Notes: generated from the letters alone by a model not told the origin. Positions 21,911-31,462 are shown, counted from the stretch's first letter. The stretch is DNA of 64,000 nucleotides from Opitutus sp. (GCA_024707325.1 JANPZY010000004.1:1044719-1108718), one strand, 5' to 3'. Made by a program: numbers and translations.

Positions 21911-23908
21911 TCAACGCTGCGCGCGGAGACGGAAGATCGTGAAGGAGTTTGCCGGAGCCGTGTATTCGAACTTTGGAGACACCGAAACCATTTCGACTTT
22001 CGGCTGCACGACCGGCGGCTGGCCATCGGCATTGACGAGGTCCGCGTTGTCGCCCGCGAAGACGATGCGCTGCGCGGAGGTCGCCAGACCGGCGGCGCCG
22101 GCAAACTGCGTGACGATCTTCTGCGGCGTGTCCTCGCCGTTGACGATCTTCAGCACGATCTCGCCCGTGGCGCTGTCGCGCACGGTGGAGGCCGCGAGAC
22201 GAGCCCCCGCCGCCGGGTCGCCCTCGAAACGAGTGGTGACGTAGCTGTCGCCCGCGTTTTCGCCGAAGAGGCGCTGCACGGTGTGATTGAGGCTCGGGAA
22301 CACCTCCGTGGCGGTGAAGTAAATCATGTCGGGGTGCCATTGCGTGTGCTCCCGGCGCGCGAGCAGCGGAGCATACGAGGAGAGCAGCACGATGTCGCCG
22401 TTGCGCTCGAGGCTCGTGAGAAACGCCGCTTCGGCGAGGGCGGTGCGCAGGGTGTTGCGGCGATCGGATTCGTGCGCGGCGTATTCGCCGACATACACGG
22501 CCGGGCCGCTGCGATCGTAGCTGTCGTAGCGCTCGAGATTTTCCCAGAACCAGTCGGGCGAACGGTAATAGTGTTCGTCGACCATCTTGAGCTTCAGCTC
22601 GCGGGCGAACTCCCAACCCAGATCGAAATCCTCGCCATCAGGGAACGGTCCCGAGGTGCCGATCACGGTGATCTCGGGATGCTTTTCCTTCAGCACCTCG
22701 TTGATCATCGCGAAGCGTTCCTTGAAGTCCGGCGTGATGGCGTCCTCGTTGCCGACGCCGAGATATTTCAGGCCAAATGGTTCGGGATGCCCCGCCGCAG
22801 CGCGCACGGCGCCCCACTTCGAGTCCGCCGGGCCATTCGCCCACTCAATGAGATCGAGCACGTCCTGCACGTAGCCGGGCATTTCCTCCATCGGCAGACC
22901 TTCCTGCCCGCGACCGGGCGAATCGCCGGAATGCTGGCAGCACACGCCCGCCGTGACGACCGGCACCGCCATCGCACCCATGTCTTCGCAGAATTGGAAA
23001 TACTCGAAATAGCCGAGCCCCATCGTCTGGTGATAACCCCAGGAGTTGCGCGCTTCGACGCGTTGCTCGACCGGACCGACGGTGTGTTTCCAGTCGTAAT
23101 AAGCGTGAACGCCCGCGCCGTGCACGAGACAGCCGCCAGGAAACCGCACGAAGCGCGGTTTCAGATCGGCAATCGTCTGCGCGAGGTCGCGGCGCAATCC
23201 ATTCGCGCGGCCTTTGAACGTGTCGTGCGGGAACAGCGAAATCATATCGAGCGCGACACCGCCCTGCTCGTGCGCGAACAAAACGAAACGAGCCGCCTTT
23301 GCGCTGCGCGTCGGCGTGAGCGTGGCGCTGTGTTTCGTCCACGCGCGACCGCTGATCGTGAACTTCGCCTCGGCGAGCACGCTGCCGTCGTCGCCTTCGA
23401 GGCGCACCGTGATTGGCATTGGCCGGCTCTGGTCGCCCTCGCCCCACTTGATGCCCATGAACGCCTGATACGCCCAGAACGACGCCTCGTAGCGCTTGCC
23501 CGCCTCGAGCGGGATCTGATCGAAACCGCGATTCGCGAGGCCGACGCCGTCGCGCGGTTTCGTGACATTGAGCACGACGTAGTGCGGGTTGTTGACGTGC
23601 ACCGGCCGCGAGTTGGCGACGCTTAGGTGGCCATCGCCTTCGCCCGTTTTGACGACTTCCCAGAACGACGTCGGGCCCCAGTTCGCCTGTTCGGTGGCGT
23701 TGTATTCGAACGAGCGATTCTGGATCAGCTCGGCGTAGAGTCCGCCATCGGCCGCGTAATTGAGATCCTCAAAAAACACGCCGAAGAGCGCCGGGCTGAT
23801 CGGCTTCGCGGGGGCCGCGAGATCGACGGTGAGCATCCGGGGCGGCGAAGCGAAAGCCGCGCAAACAGCGGCAAAGAACAACGGGAGAGCGAGAGGGGTG
23901 CGCGCCAT
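21911..23908 (-). CDS. Alpha-L-arabinofuranosidase, glycoside hydrolase family 51, exported
   Basis: A 665-residue protein with signal peptide (LALPLFFAAVCAAFASPP). Domains in order: an N-terminal segment SPALFGVFFEDLNYAADGGL, a CBM4/9-like sandwich (about 90-240; RGFDQIPLEAGKRYEASFW), the TIM barrel with RFPGGCLVHG, the acid/base Glu in KYLGVGNEDA and nucleophile Glu in MVDEHYYRSPDWF, and the C-terminal arabinofuranosidase domain. First gene of the four-gene operon, 28 bases before GH97. With GH43 it would strip arabinose from arabinoxylan or arabinan. Confidence 0.92.
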   Translation of the reverse strand: MARTPLALPLFFAAVCAAFASPPRMLTVDLAAPAKPISPALFGVFFEDLNYAADGGLYAELIQNRSFEYNATEQANWGPTSFWEVVKTGEGDGHLSVANSRPVHVNNPHYVVLNVTKPRDGVGLANRGFDQIPLEAGKRYEASFWAYQAFMGIKWGEGDQSRPMPITVRLEGDDGSVLAEAKFTISGRAWTKHSATLTPTRSAKAARFVLFAHEQGGVALDMISLFPHDTFKGRANGLRRDLAQTIADLKPRFVRFPGGCLVHGAGVHAYYDWKHTVGPVEQRVEARNSWGYHQTMGLGYFEYFQFCEDMGAMAVPVVTAGVCCQHSGDSPGRGQEGLPMEEMPGYVQDVLDLIEWANGPADSKWGAVRAAAGHPEPFGLKYLGVGNEDAITPDFKERFAMINEVLKEKHPEITVIGTSGPFPDGEDFDLGWEFARELKLKMVDEHYYRSPDWFWENLERYDSYDRSGPAVYVGEYAAHESDRRNTLRTALAEAAFLTSLERNGDIVLLSSYAPLLARREHTQWHPDMIYFTATEVFPSLNHTVQRLFGENAGDSYVTTRFEGDPAAGARLAASTVRDSATGEIVLKIVNGEDTPQKIVTQFAGAAGLATSAQRIVFAGDNADLVNADGQPPVVQPKVEMVSVSPKFEYTAPANSFTIFRLRAQR

Positions 23909-24019
23909 GCGCTGACTTGTCGGCTCCGCCTCCCCGATGTTCGAGCGAAGCCGAGTTTTACCGTAATATTTCCCGCGACATAACCCGGACGCACGCCCTC
24001 ACGCGGGCGTCCGCGGCGC

Positions 24020-24478
24020 TCACCTCACCGATTCGTGAAACCGGCAGGACTCGCCCTCCGCGTGGTGCGTGCAAACGCCGCAAAACGTATCGATCTCGGC
24101 CGCGGCCAGCGCGCGCGCGACGCGGATGAGCTGCGCCAGATCGCTCTCGCGACGCTGGGAAGGTTCCATCTTCGCCTGCTCGAGCACGAGCGTTTCGAGG
24201 AGCGCCTGTTCGCCAGCTTTGAAGTAGGCCAGATACGGATTCCGATTACATCCGCACACGGGCAGCGAGAGCTTGCGTGCGGCCCCGAGCGTCAAATGTC
24301 CGTCACCCGGGCGCTCGAGTTCGCGCAACACCTGCTCCAGCGAGTCCGGAATCAGGTGCACGAGAGCATCCGGCAACGCCAGCGGCGAATTCACCGGCTC
24401 CACACGCAGCAGAGCCGTCCAACGCTCGCAGATCGTCAACCGTTGCTCCCGCAAGGCGTGGAGCGCAGTTGGTGACAT
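24020..24478 (-). CDS. Conserved hypothetical cysteine-containing protein
   Basis: A 152-residue soluble helical protein. A central VCGCNRNPYLAYFKAGEQAL motif and a C-terminal DTFCGVCTHH ... CRFH motif give five cysteines and several histidines that could bind a metal or Fe-S cluster. The N-terminal part (LREQRLTICERWTALLRVEP) resembles the helical start of RsbR-type N-terminal domains, a weak match. It stands alone upstream of GH51, transcribed in the same direction. No function is proposed. Confidence 0.65.
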   Translation of the reverse strand: MSPTALHALREQRLTICERWTALLRVEPVNSPLALPDALVHLIPDSLEQVLRELERPGDGHLTLGAARKLSLPVCGCNRNPYLAYFKAGEQALLETLVLEQAKMEPSQRRESDLAQLIRVARALAAAEIDTFCGVCTHHAEGESCRFHESVR

Positions 24479-24544
24479 GCTCTCATTCTAGGCGAAATGA
24501 GGGCGAGGCCTCTCCGCTTCAGTTGCAAAAATCCCAGCATTTGT

Positions 24545-24580
24545 TGCTCAACCGGCGTCAGGTCCGCGGCCGGTTGAGCA
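24545..24580 (-). terminator. Terminator-like inverted repeat after the RCC1/NHL gene
   Basis: TGCTCAACCGG (24545-24555) and CCGGTTGAGCA (24570-24580) pair perfectly around a 14-base loop, directly after the stop codon at 24586. Confidence 0.6.
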
Positions 24581-24585
24581 CATGC

Positions 24586-27500
24586 TCATTTCACCGTCAC
24601 GGTGAACTTGCGGCTGGCGCTGAGCTTCCCGTCGCTGACTTTCAACGTGATCGTCGCTTTGCCGGTCCGCCCCACGACAGGGCTGATCTTGACCTTCCGC
24701 TTGGCGCCCGAGCCGGAGAGCACAATGGCGGATGCGGGGATGAGCGACGTGTTCGAGCTCTTGGCGGAAAGCTTCAGCTTCTTTGCGGAGGTTTCCACGT
24801 CACCGATCTTGAACGAAACGGTTTTCGACGTGCTCCGCTTCATGCTGAAACTGGAGATCTTGCTGATCGTCGGCGCGTCGTTCACCGCCTTCACGGTGAC
24901 TTTGAAGCTGCGCTTCGCGGTCAGCGCACCGTCGGAAACGGTCAACGTGACCGTCGCCTTGCCGGACGCGTTTTTGACCGGCGACAGCTTCACTTTCCGT
25001 GTTTTGCCGGTGCCGCTCAGTTTGATGCCCGAGGTCTTCAGGACCTTGGTGTTGGAGGACGACGCTTTCACGGTGAGCGCGCTCGTCTTGGTGTCTTCGT
25101 CGCTCACGGTGAAAGATACTGTGCGCGTCTTGTCCTCCTTGATGGATTGATCGGCGATCTTCCCGATCTTCGGCGGATGCCGCACCTCGACGGTGAACGT
25201 TTTTTCGGTGGTGAAGCGACCGTCGGTGACCTTGACCGTGACCTTGGCGGTGCCCACCTGATTCGTCGCCGGCTTGATCTTCAGCGTGCGAGATTTACCC
25301 GTGCCGCTGAGGGTGAGATTCGCGAGCGGCAGCAACTTGGTGTTGGACGAAGCGCGGGTAACCTTGAGCGAGCTCAGCGCCGTGTCGGGATCGCCGATCG
25401 TGAACTTCACTTCGCGGGCGCTCGCATTGCGCGCGAGCACAAGTTTGGAAAAGCTGCTGAGCGTCGGCGGATAAGCGACGGCGGCCGAGCCATCCACCGT
25501 GACGGCATTCGAGACGACCTTGCCGAGAGCGTTGGACACGACGACGCGGAACCAATCGCGCTCGGCTCCGCGATTCACCTTCACGGTGAACTTGTCGCGC
25601 GTGGTGCCGCTATACACGCCGGCCTCCGGCACATCGGACCAGTTCGCGCCTTGGTCGACGGAGAGCTGCCATTGATAGGTAACAGGGCGGAAGCTGCCAA
25701 CTCCCGTGGAGATTTGCGGGACGTCGGTCACGACTTGGAAAGTCGCATTGCTGCCGATCGCCACCTTCTGACTCTTCGGTTGCGTCGTGATCTTCGGCGC
25801 CGCGGTCGTGACGAGTTTCACGTCGAAATCACCGATACCGGTGTTTCCCTCGCTGGATACCTGCTCTGTATCGCCGGAAATGATACGGCCCACGAGCGTG
25901 CCGTAGTGCGCAGGACCGCCGTTGTAGCCGAAATTGATTTCGCCTTCGGACGTGACGATGCCGCTGAGGTTATAGGTTCCCTCCTCACCGACATAGTTGC
26001 CGGTGCTGGACGGCACGCTCGTGTAAACACGACGGTAGGAGCCGCGCAGTCGGCCGTCCTTTTCCTGGATCATCACCAGGTAGATTTTGGCGAACCACGC
26101 TCTCAGCGACTGGTTGTCGATGCCCGGACGAATGACGAGGTTGCGCGAACCTTCCCAAACGCCGGTGAGATTCGTGAGCGGCAGAACCTGCAGTTTCGCG
26201 ACCGCGCTGGTCGTCGTCCCGGCCGGGTTCTTGAGCACCACATCGTAGTTGCCGGCCTGCGGCGCATCCACGTTCTGCAGGCGGAGCGAAGGGCCGGTGC
26301 CGCCCACGACCGGCACGCCGTTGCGGCGCCACGTGTAGCTGACGACGTTCTTGGCCTTTACCGTCAACGTGACCTCGGCGCCGGCGACCACGGTCTGCGA
26401 AGCAGGCTGCGTCTCGATCGAGGGTTTGGAAATCGCGCCGGTGAGCGGCGTAACTGAGCGCAGTGAAGTTCCATCCGAGACGTAGAGGGTGCCGTCGCTT
26501 GCGATGGCCATCGATGACGGAGTCGCGAAGCGAGCCCCCTGCCCCACGCCGTCCACTACGTCGGAAAGTCCGCCCTTGCCGGCGATGGACGAGACCACGC
26601 GCCCGGGCGAAATCGCGCGGATGAGGCGGTTGCCATTGTCGGCGACGAACACCGTGCCATTGGCCGCCACCGCGATACCGGACGGCCACGAAAAACGCGC
26701 GTCGTTGCCTTCTCCGTCGGCTTCTCCGTTGGGCTCCTCCGCTCCGGCGAGCGGGCCGGCCAAGGTCGAGACGACGCCGGCAGCCGTTACTTTTCGCACG
26801 TTGTGGACCATACTGTCCGTGACAAACAGGCTTCCGTCGGGACCAACAGCCATCGCCGAGATCGAGTTGAAACGCGCCGTCGCTCCCGTGCCATCGGCAT
26901 TGCCGGGCACGGTCGCTCCGGCGAACGACGTCACTTTTCCCGCCGGGGTGATTTTGCGAATCGTCCACCAGACGTAATCGACGACGTAGACATTCCCGCT
27001 GGAGTCGCAGGCGATGATACTGGGAGTGTTAAAACGCGCCGCGGAACCGGTGCCGTAGGTGTTGCCCGACTGGCCCATGGAACCCGCGAGCGTGGACACC
27101 GTGCCGCCTGGAGTGATTTTCCGGATGACGTGATTTCCCGAGTCGGCCACGTAGAGATTGCCCGCTCCATCAATCGCGACGTCGGAAGGATTCCAGAAAC
27201 GCGCGCTCGTGCGGGAGGTATTATCCACCGAGCCGGGCGTGCCCACCACACCCGCGTAAACCTCGATCTTCCCGGACGGCAGCCGCCGCCGGATCACATG
27301 CGAGTAGGAATCGGCGAAATAGATAGTCTTGTCCGCAGCGACGGCGATGCGCCCAAAGGACTGCCCCTGCGCCACCGTGGAAACAGAATAGAGCGGATCG
27401 GTGGTCGGCACGCCAAAGCCATTCGGCCCAGCGATCTGGACCGGCTTTTTGCGCGCACGCCACGTGGTGCCGTCGGCAAGCTCGCCCCACTGGTTGCGAC

Positions 27501-28587
27501 CAGTCGCCCACACGGTGCCATCGTTCTTGATGAAGACGGTGTAGTAGCCGCCGCAGGATGCGGTCAGCACGTTGTCAGCGATCTTGATGGGCGTGAGCCG
27601 GGTTTCCGTCGTGCCGTCGCCGAGCTGCCACGCGCCATTGTAGCCGCAGCCCCACAGGGATCCGTCGGTTTTGAGGAACACGGTGTGCGCCTCGCCGGCC
27701 CAAACCTTCGCGACGCCCGTCGCGATCTTGACCGGCGACGGGCGGAACGTCGTCGTGCCGTCGCCAAGTTCACCGTATTGGTTTCGCCCCATCGCCCAGA
27801 GGGAACCATCCGTCTTCACGAACGCCGTGTGCGAGTAGCCGGCTGCGGCCATGGTCACGCCGCTGGTGATCTGCACGGGGGTGGTCTGCGGGTTGGTGTG
27901 GCCCAGTCCGAGTTCGCCATACTGGTTGTAACCCATGCCCCAGAGCGTCCCGTTCGTCTTCACGAAGACCGAGTTCGAGTTCATACTCGAGACGCTGGCC
28001 ACGGAAGTGGCGATTTGAGCCGGCTCCTCCTGCGTTCCGTAATCACCCAGGCCCAAGCCCCCCAGCCCTTTCGCTCCGGAGCCATACAAGACGCCGTCCG
28101 TGCCGAGGAAAAACGAATGCGCGTAAGCGGCTTCGGCCGCTTGGATGCCCAAGTTGACCAACGTCGGTTTTTGCCGCTCCACCTTGGATCCGTCGCCCAG
28201 CTGAGCGTAAACATTGCTCCCCATCGCCCACAGGCCGCCGTTACTGGTCACGTAAAAACTGTGACTGTAGCCTGCGCTCATGGACACGACGTCGCTCGCG
28301 ATCAGAACCGGCGTGCTCTCACGCGGTCTGGCCACGCCATCACCCAGCTGGTAGTCGTAATTGTAGCCCGCGCCCCAGAGCGTCCCGTCGTCGCGCAGCA
28401 GCAACGTGTGCTGGTGGCCGGCTTCGACGGCCTTGAACTTCTGCGCATGTGCCTCTGCACCTGACAGCAGGATCAAGGCGGCCGCTGTCGCCCAAGCTCT
28501 GCGGGAGATCCAACGACCGAGCACCAATGCAACACGAGACGCAACGAAGCTGCTCCATAAGAGCGAGCGCGAGCTGGATAAGCGCAT
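24586..28587 (-). CDS. Giant secreted RCC1 / NHL / immunoglobulin-repeat protein
   Basis: About 1333 residues. A long signal region ends AAALILLSGAEAHAQ. Then come roughly seven RCC1 blades (repeating LLRDDGTLWGAGYN, QLGDG patterns, about 60-390), an NHL-type propeller (SDVAIDGAGNLYVADSGNHV and similar, about 410-720), an Ig-like domain (GAEVTLTVKAKNVVSYTW), a beta-barrel-like insert, a second Ig-like domain, and four C-terminal repeats of about 90 residues each closing with a KVTVKVTDG-type strand. It is probably an adhesion or scaffolding surface protein; no enzyme motif is visible. ATG 28585-28587 is chosen over one 39 bases upstream because it gives the shorter signal peptide. Confidence 0.85.
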   Translation of the reverse strand: MRLSSSRSLLWSSFVASRVALVLGRWISRRAWATAAALILLSGAEAHAQKFKAVEAGHQHTLLLRDDGTLWGAGYNYDYQLGDGVARPRESTPVLIASDVVSMSAGYSHSFYVTSNGGLWAMGSNVYAQLGDGSKVERQKPTLVNLGIQAAEAAYAHSFFLGTDGVLYGSGAKGLGGLGLGDYGTQEEPAQIATSVASVSSMNSNSVFVKTNGTLWGMGYNQYGELGLGHTNPQTTPVQITSGVTMAAAGYSHTAFVKTDGSLWAMGRNQYGELGDGTTTFRPSPVKIATGVAKVWAGEAHTVFLKTDGSLWGCGYNGAWQLGDGTTETRLTPIKIADNVLTASCGGYYTVFIKNDGTVWATGRNQWGELADGTTWRARKKPVQIAGPNGFGVPTTDPLYSVSTVAQGQSFGRIAVAADKTIYFADSYSHVIRRRLPSGKIEVYAGVVGTPGSVDNTSRTSARFWNPSDVAIDGAGNLYVADSGNHVIRKITPGGTVSTLAGSMGQSGNTYGTGSAARFNTPSIIACDSSGNVYVVDYVWWTIRKITPAGKVTSFAGATVPGNADGTGATARFNSISAMAVGPDGSLFVTDSMVHNVRKVTAAGVVSTLAGPLAGAEEPNGEADGEGNDARFSWPSGIAVAANGTVFVADNGNRLIRAISPGRVVSSIAGKGGLSDVVDGVGQGARFATPSSMAIASDGTLYVSDGTSLRSVTPLTGAISKPSIETQPASQTVVAGAEVTLTVKAKNVVSYTWRRNGVPVVGGTGPSLRLQNVDAPQAGNYDVVLKNPAGTTTSAVAKLQVLPLTNLTGVWEGSRNLVIRPGIDNQSLRAWFAKIYLVMIQEKDGRLRGSYRRVYTSVPSSTGNYVGEEGTYNLSGIVTSEGEINFGYNGGPAHYGTLVGRIISGDTEQVSSEGNTGIGDFDVKLVTTAAPKITTQPKSQKVAIGSNATFQVVTDVPQISTGVGSFRPVTYQWQLSVDQGANWSDVPEAGVYSGTTRDKFTVKVNRGAERDWFRVVVSNALGKVVSNAVTVDGSAAVAYPPTLSSFSKLVLARNASAREVKFTIGDPDTALSSLKVTRASSNTKLLPLANLTLSGTGKSRTLKIKPATNQVGTAKVTVKVTDGRFTTEKTFTVEVRHPPKIGKIADQSIKEDKTRTVSFTVSDEDTKTSALTVKASSSNTKVLKTSGIKLSGTGKTRKVKLSPVKNASGKATVTLTVSDGALTAKRSFKVTVKAVNDAPTISKISSFSMKRSTSKTVSFKIGDVETSAKKLKLSAKSSNTSLIPASAIVLSGSGAKRKVKISPVVGRTGKATITLKVSDGKLSASRKFTVTVK

Positions 28588-28626
28588 CTTGATAGCCCAA
28601 AAGAGGCGGAAAGAACCGTGCAACAA

Positions 28627-29089
28627 AACTCACGCACCGTTCGCAAAAATGTAGCATATTTCTGGATACACTAAGGCGTTTCCCTCGTGGCTTTCGCCAA
28701 TTTATGGCGTATAAGCCTCATGGATAGATGTTTTCCGCACGCGTCAAAATCGAGCGCGTGACGTCCACGTGGAGGCGGTTGCTTTTGAGAACCTTGCCCA
28801 TTTGCGGGGACGCCCAAGAACCGTGGAAGTCCTCGGCGGGGCGAGTCGGAGCCTTGAGCCGGGGCCCTAGAGTTTAGCTCGAACGGCCTCCCCTCACGTC
28901 CGTTTCTCGGTCGAGGCAGAATTTCACAAGCCGCTATGTCAGAACCGCCTGACTCAGGCCGAAGAATTTTCCGCAGATTTTTTCGCGGATTTTGAACGTC
29001 CCGAGGGCAGCCGCGTCTTTCTCGATGTGTGTTAGGTGTAATGTTCTTTTCGGGTAGTTCATAGTTTTCAGTTATTCCAAAGTCGGCAG
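28627..29089. other. Intergenic region, no gene seen
   Basis: About 460 bases between the divergent starts of the RCC1/NHL gene and rsmE. It should contain the RCC1/NHL promoter, though no confident -35/-10 pair can be picked. ORFs on the minus strand here (28671-29711) are antisense extension of rsmE. Nothing else recognised. Confidence 0.5.
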
Positions 29090-29115
29090 GGGCGCTGGTC
29101 ACAAAACCAGCGCCC
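29090..29115. terminator. Strong hairpin upstream of rsmE
   Basis: GGGCGCTGGT (29090-29099) pairs perfectly with ACCAGCGCCC (29106-29115) around CACAAA, followed by TTACTGTTTT. With no gene ending nearby it may be an attenuator or a terminator of an unannotated transcript. Confidence 0.55.
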
Positions 29116-29189
29116 TTACTGTTTTCCGCCCCCGGCATCTGACGCGCCGGGGACTTGTGTGCCGCCCCGCGCCGCGCTTGGCTCTGCGC

Positions 29190-29945
29190 ATGTCCGATTT
29201 CCGCGTTTTCTGCGCCCCCGAATCCGCCGAGCCCCAGGAGATCACGCTCTCCCCCGACGAGTCTCACCATCTCGTCTCCGTCAATCGCGCCCGCGCCGGC
29301 GACACGGTCGTCGCGTTCAATGGCCGCGGCTCCGAATGGGTGTGCGAGCTCGTCTCCGATCGCAAAAACGCCGCCGTCCTCAAGGTCCGTTTCCCTCAGA
29401 AAACGAAACCGCTCCCCTACGAGATCACGCTCGGCCAGGCGCTGCCCAAAGGCCCTTCGATGGACGCGATCGTGCGCAAAGCCACCGAGATCGGCGCCGC
29501 GCGGATCGTGCCGCTCGAAAGCGAGCGCACGCAGGTCCATTTCGACGGGGACCGGTCCGACAAGAAACTCGAGAAATGGCAGGTCGCCGCGCTCGAGGCC
29601 GCGAAGCAGTGCGGCAACCCCTTCCTGCCCGAAATCACGCCCGTGCAGAAAGCCGACGCGTTCATCGAGAGCGCCCGCGATTTCGACCTGAAGCTCATCG
29701 CCAGCCTGCACCCCGGAGCGAAATCGCTGAAGACCGTGCTCTCAAACTTTCGCACCGCGCAAAATCGCGCGCCGAAGAAAGTCCTGTGGATGATCGGCCC
29801 CGAGGGCGATTTCACGCCCGCCGAAATGAGCCACGCCGCCAGCGCCGGCTTTGAGCCGATCACGCTCGGCCCGCTCGTGCTCCGCTGCGAGACCGCCGCC
29901 GTCTACGCGCTCAGCGTGCTCAGCTACGAACTGCAGAATGCCTGA
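29190..29945 (+). CDS. rsmE: 16S rRNA (uracil-1498-N3)-methyltransferase
   Basis: A 251-residue SPOUT methyltransferase that makes m3U1498 in the ribosomal decoding region. The N-terminal PUA-like domain includes LSPDESHHLVSVNRARAGD. The catalytic domain shows GQALPKGPSMDAIVRKATEI, the ESERTQVHF segment, KKLEKWQVAALEAAKQCG, and the trefoil-knot SAM site WMIGPEGDFTPAEM with LGPLVLRCETAAV. Length and motifs are typical. ATG 29190 starts the conserved region; an upstream GTG-like extension has no family match. It converges with the KAS III gene. Confidence 0.95.
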   Translation: MSDFRVFCAPESAEPQEITLSPDESHHLVSVNRARAGDTVVAFNGRGSEWVCELVSDRKNAAVLKVRFPQKTKPLPYEITLGQALPKGPSMDAIVRKATEIGAARIVPLESERTQVHFDGDRSDKKLEKWQVAALEAAKQCGNPFLPEITPVQKADAFIESARDFDLKLIASLHPGAKSLKTVLSNFRTAQNRAPKKVLWMIGPEGDFTPAEMSHAASAGFEPITLGPLVLRCETAAVYALSVLSYELQNA

Positions 29946-29975
29946 GCGTTTTATCTGAACCAAAAACTCTGACGC

Positions 29976-30977
29976 TCACCAAACGAGCAGACCGCCCGCG
30001 AAGGTCAGGCCGGCGCCGACGCTGCAGAAGATGATGCGGTCGCCTTCGTTGAAGATGCCTTCCTCGGCGGCCCAGCCGAGCGCCATGGAGACGCTGGCCG
30101 CGCTGGTGTTGCCGTATTGGGCGATCGTCATGACGAACTTGTCGTAGGAGATACCCACGCGCTTGCTCACGGCCTTGAGAATGCGCTCGTTGGCCTGATG
30201 CGGCACGACCCACGCGATGTCGTCGGGCTTCAGATTTTCGCGCGCGAGCGTCTGTTCGATCTGCTCGGCGAAACCAACGACCGCGTGCTTGAACACCGCG
30301 GTGCCGTCCATCTGCAGATAAAAATCTTCCATCGCGCAGCCCGGCGCGCCCGGCCAGGGCATGCGCGCACCGCCACCGAGACGCTGGATCGCCTCGAACT
30401 GCGTCGCATCGCCCGACAGGCCCATCTGGTGCAAGCGGTGACCGCCCTGCCCGCCGGTGAGAATCGCTGCACCCGCGCCGTCGCCAAAGAGAAACGCTGT
30501 GCTGTGATCCGAGGGATTCGTGATGCGCGACAACAACTCCGCCGTGACCACGATGAGGTTCTTCGCGGTTCCGGCGAGGATCAGCGAGCGCCCGAGTTCG
30601 AGCGCGTAAAGCCAGCCTGAGCACGCGGCATTGAGATCAAACGCCAGCACGCGCGGGATGCCAAGTTGGCGCGCGAGCGCGCTCGCCATCGCGGGCACCG
30701 GTTGATCCGGAATCAGCGTGGCCATGATGATGCCGTCGATCTGATCGGCTTTCATTCCGGCTTGCGCCAAAGCGTGCTGCACCGCGGTCGCGGCGAGCGT
30801 CGTGGCGGACTCGTTCTCCGCGGCGTAGCGACGCTCGCGGATGCCCGTCAGGCGCACGATTTCTTCCTCGGTGCGATTCGGAAACGCCTTGAGGATTTCG
30901 CTGTTCGCCCGCACGGCGGCGGGAGCGGCATGGCCCACGCCTGCGATGCAGACGGTGTTCGAAGGAGCAGTGCTCAT
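29976..30977 (-). CDS. Beta-ketoacyl-ACP synthase III (FabH-like)
   Basis: A 333-residue thiolase-fold enzyme. The catalytic triad is visible: Cys in FDLNAACSGWLYALELG, His in WVVPHQANERIL, Asn in YGNTSAASVSMALGW. FabH starts fatty-acid synthesis by condensing acyl-CoA with malonyl-ACP; branched-chain-specific relatives use isobutyryl/isovaleryl-CoA. ATG is 20 bases after the stop of the lipoyl/E3-binding gene, so the two are cotranscribed. No fab or plsX genes accompany it, which is unusual for a housekeeping fabH and suggests a specialised role. Confidence 0.9.
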   Translation of the reverse strand: MSTAPSNTVCIAGVGHAAPAAVRANSEILKAFPNRTEEEIVRLTGIRERRYAAENESATTLAATAVQHALAQAGMKADQIDGIIMATLIPDQPVPAMASALARQLGIPRVLAFDLNAACSGWLYALELGRSLILAGTAKNLIVVTAELLSRITNPSDHSTAFLFGDGAGAAILTGGQGGHRLHQMGLSGDATQFEAIQRLGGGARMPWPGAPGCAMEDFYLQMDGTAVFKHAVVGFAEQIEQTLARENLKPDDIAWVVPHQANERILKAVSKRVGISYDKFVMTIAQYGNTSAASVSMALGWAAEEGIFNEGDRIIFCSVGAGLTFAGGLLVW

Positions 30978-30997
30978 CGGCAAAGTAGCGGCTGCGT

Positions 30998-31462
30998 TCA
31001 GCCTTGGCGCTTCGCGAGGTAGCGCGTCACGTCGTCGCCCGACACGCGCCCGCCGGGGCCCGTGGCTTCGATGTCCGTGATTTGCGCAGGATCGAGTCCG
31101 GCTTCCTGCGCGAGCTTCGTCGCGCGCGGCGTCCAGATCAGCGCGGCCGCGGGTTTCGCCGCCGCAGCACTGACCGTCACGCCGCCTTTCGAGATCAGGT
31201 GACGCTGACTCTCGTCCGACGTCTCGATCTGACAAAAAATCTGGCCCGACACCAACGTGTCGCCGCCCTTCGCTCCGAGGCTCTTCAACACGCCGTCGCA
31301 CGGCGCTTCGTATTCGAAGGTGGATTTATCGCTCTCGAGCTCCGCCACCACCTGACCTTTCGTCAACCGGTCGCCCGGTTTCACTTTGATGGAGATCACA
31401 TTGAGCTCGCTGACCGTCGCGCCCATGGAAGGCACGGGGACATCGATGAGGAAGGTTTCCAT
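30998..31462 (-). CDS. Lipoyl-domain plus E3-binding-domain protein without acyltransferase domain
   Basis: A 154-residue protein. Residues 1-80 form a lipoyl domain (VPSMGATVSELNVISIKVK) with the modified lysine in ELESDKSTFEYEAP. Residues 110-152 form a peripheral subunit-binding domain (TPRATKLAQEAGLDP ... GPGGRVSGDDVTRYL). In normal E2 components a 230-residue catalytic domain follows; here the protein stops and the KAS III gene begins 20 bases later. It could be an X-component-like scaffold, or a swinging-arm carrier for that KAS III. The upstream ORF extension (to 31585) has no family match. Confidence 0.85.
   Translation of the reverse strand: METFLIDVPVPSMGATVSELNVISIKVKPGDRLTKGQVVAELESDKSTFEYEAPCDGVLKSLGAKGGDTLVSGQIFCQIETSDESQRHLISKGGVTVSAAAAKPAAALIWTPRATKLAQEAGLDPAQITDIEATGPGGRVSGDDVTRYLAKRQG

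Noticed and set aside
24277..28464. Long plus-strand open frames across the RCC1/NHL gene
   Set aside because: Shadow frames of the repetitive minus-strand gene; the RCC1 and NHL motifs are unmistakable on the other strand.
28671..29711. A 346-residue minus-strand frame upstream of the RCC1/NHL gene
   Set aside because: Most of it is antisense to rsmE, whose SPOUT motifs are clear.
30998..31462. Truncated pseudogene of a full E2 acyltransferase
   Set aside because: The stop follows a complete E3-binding domain and the next gene starts at normal operon spacing; no remnants of an acyltransferase domain are visible in any frame.
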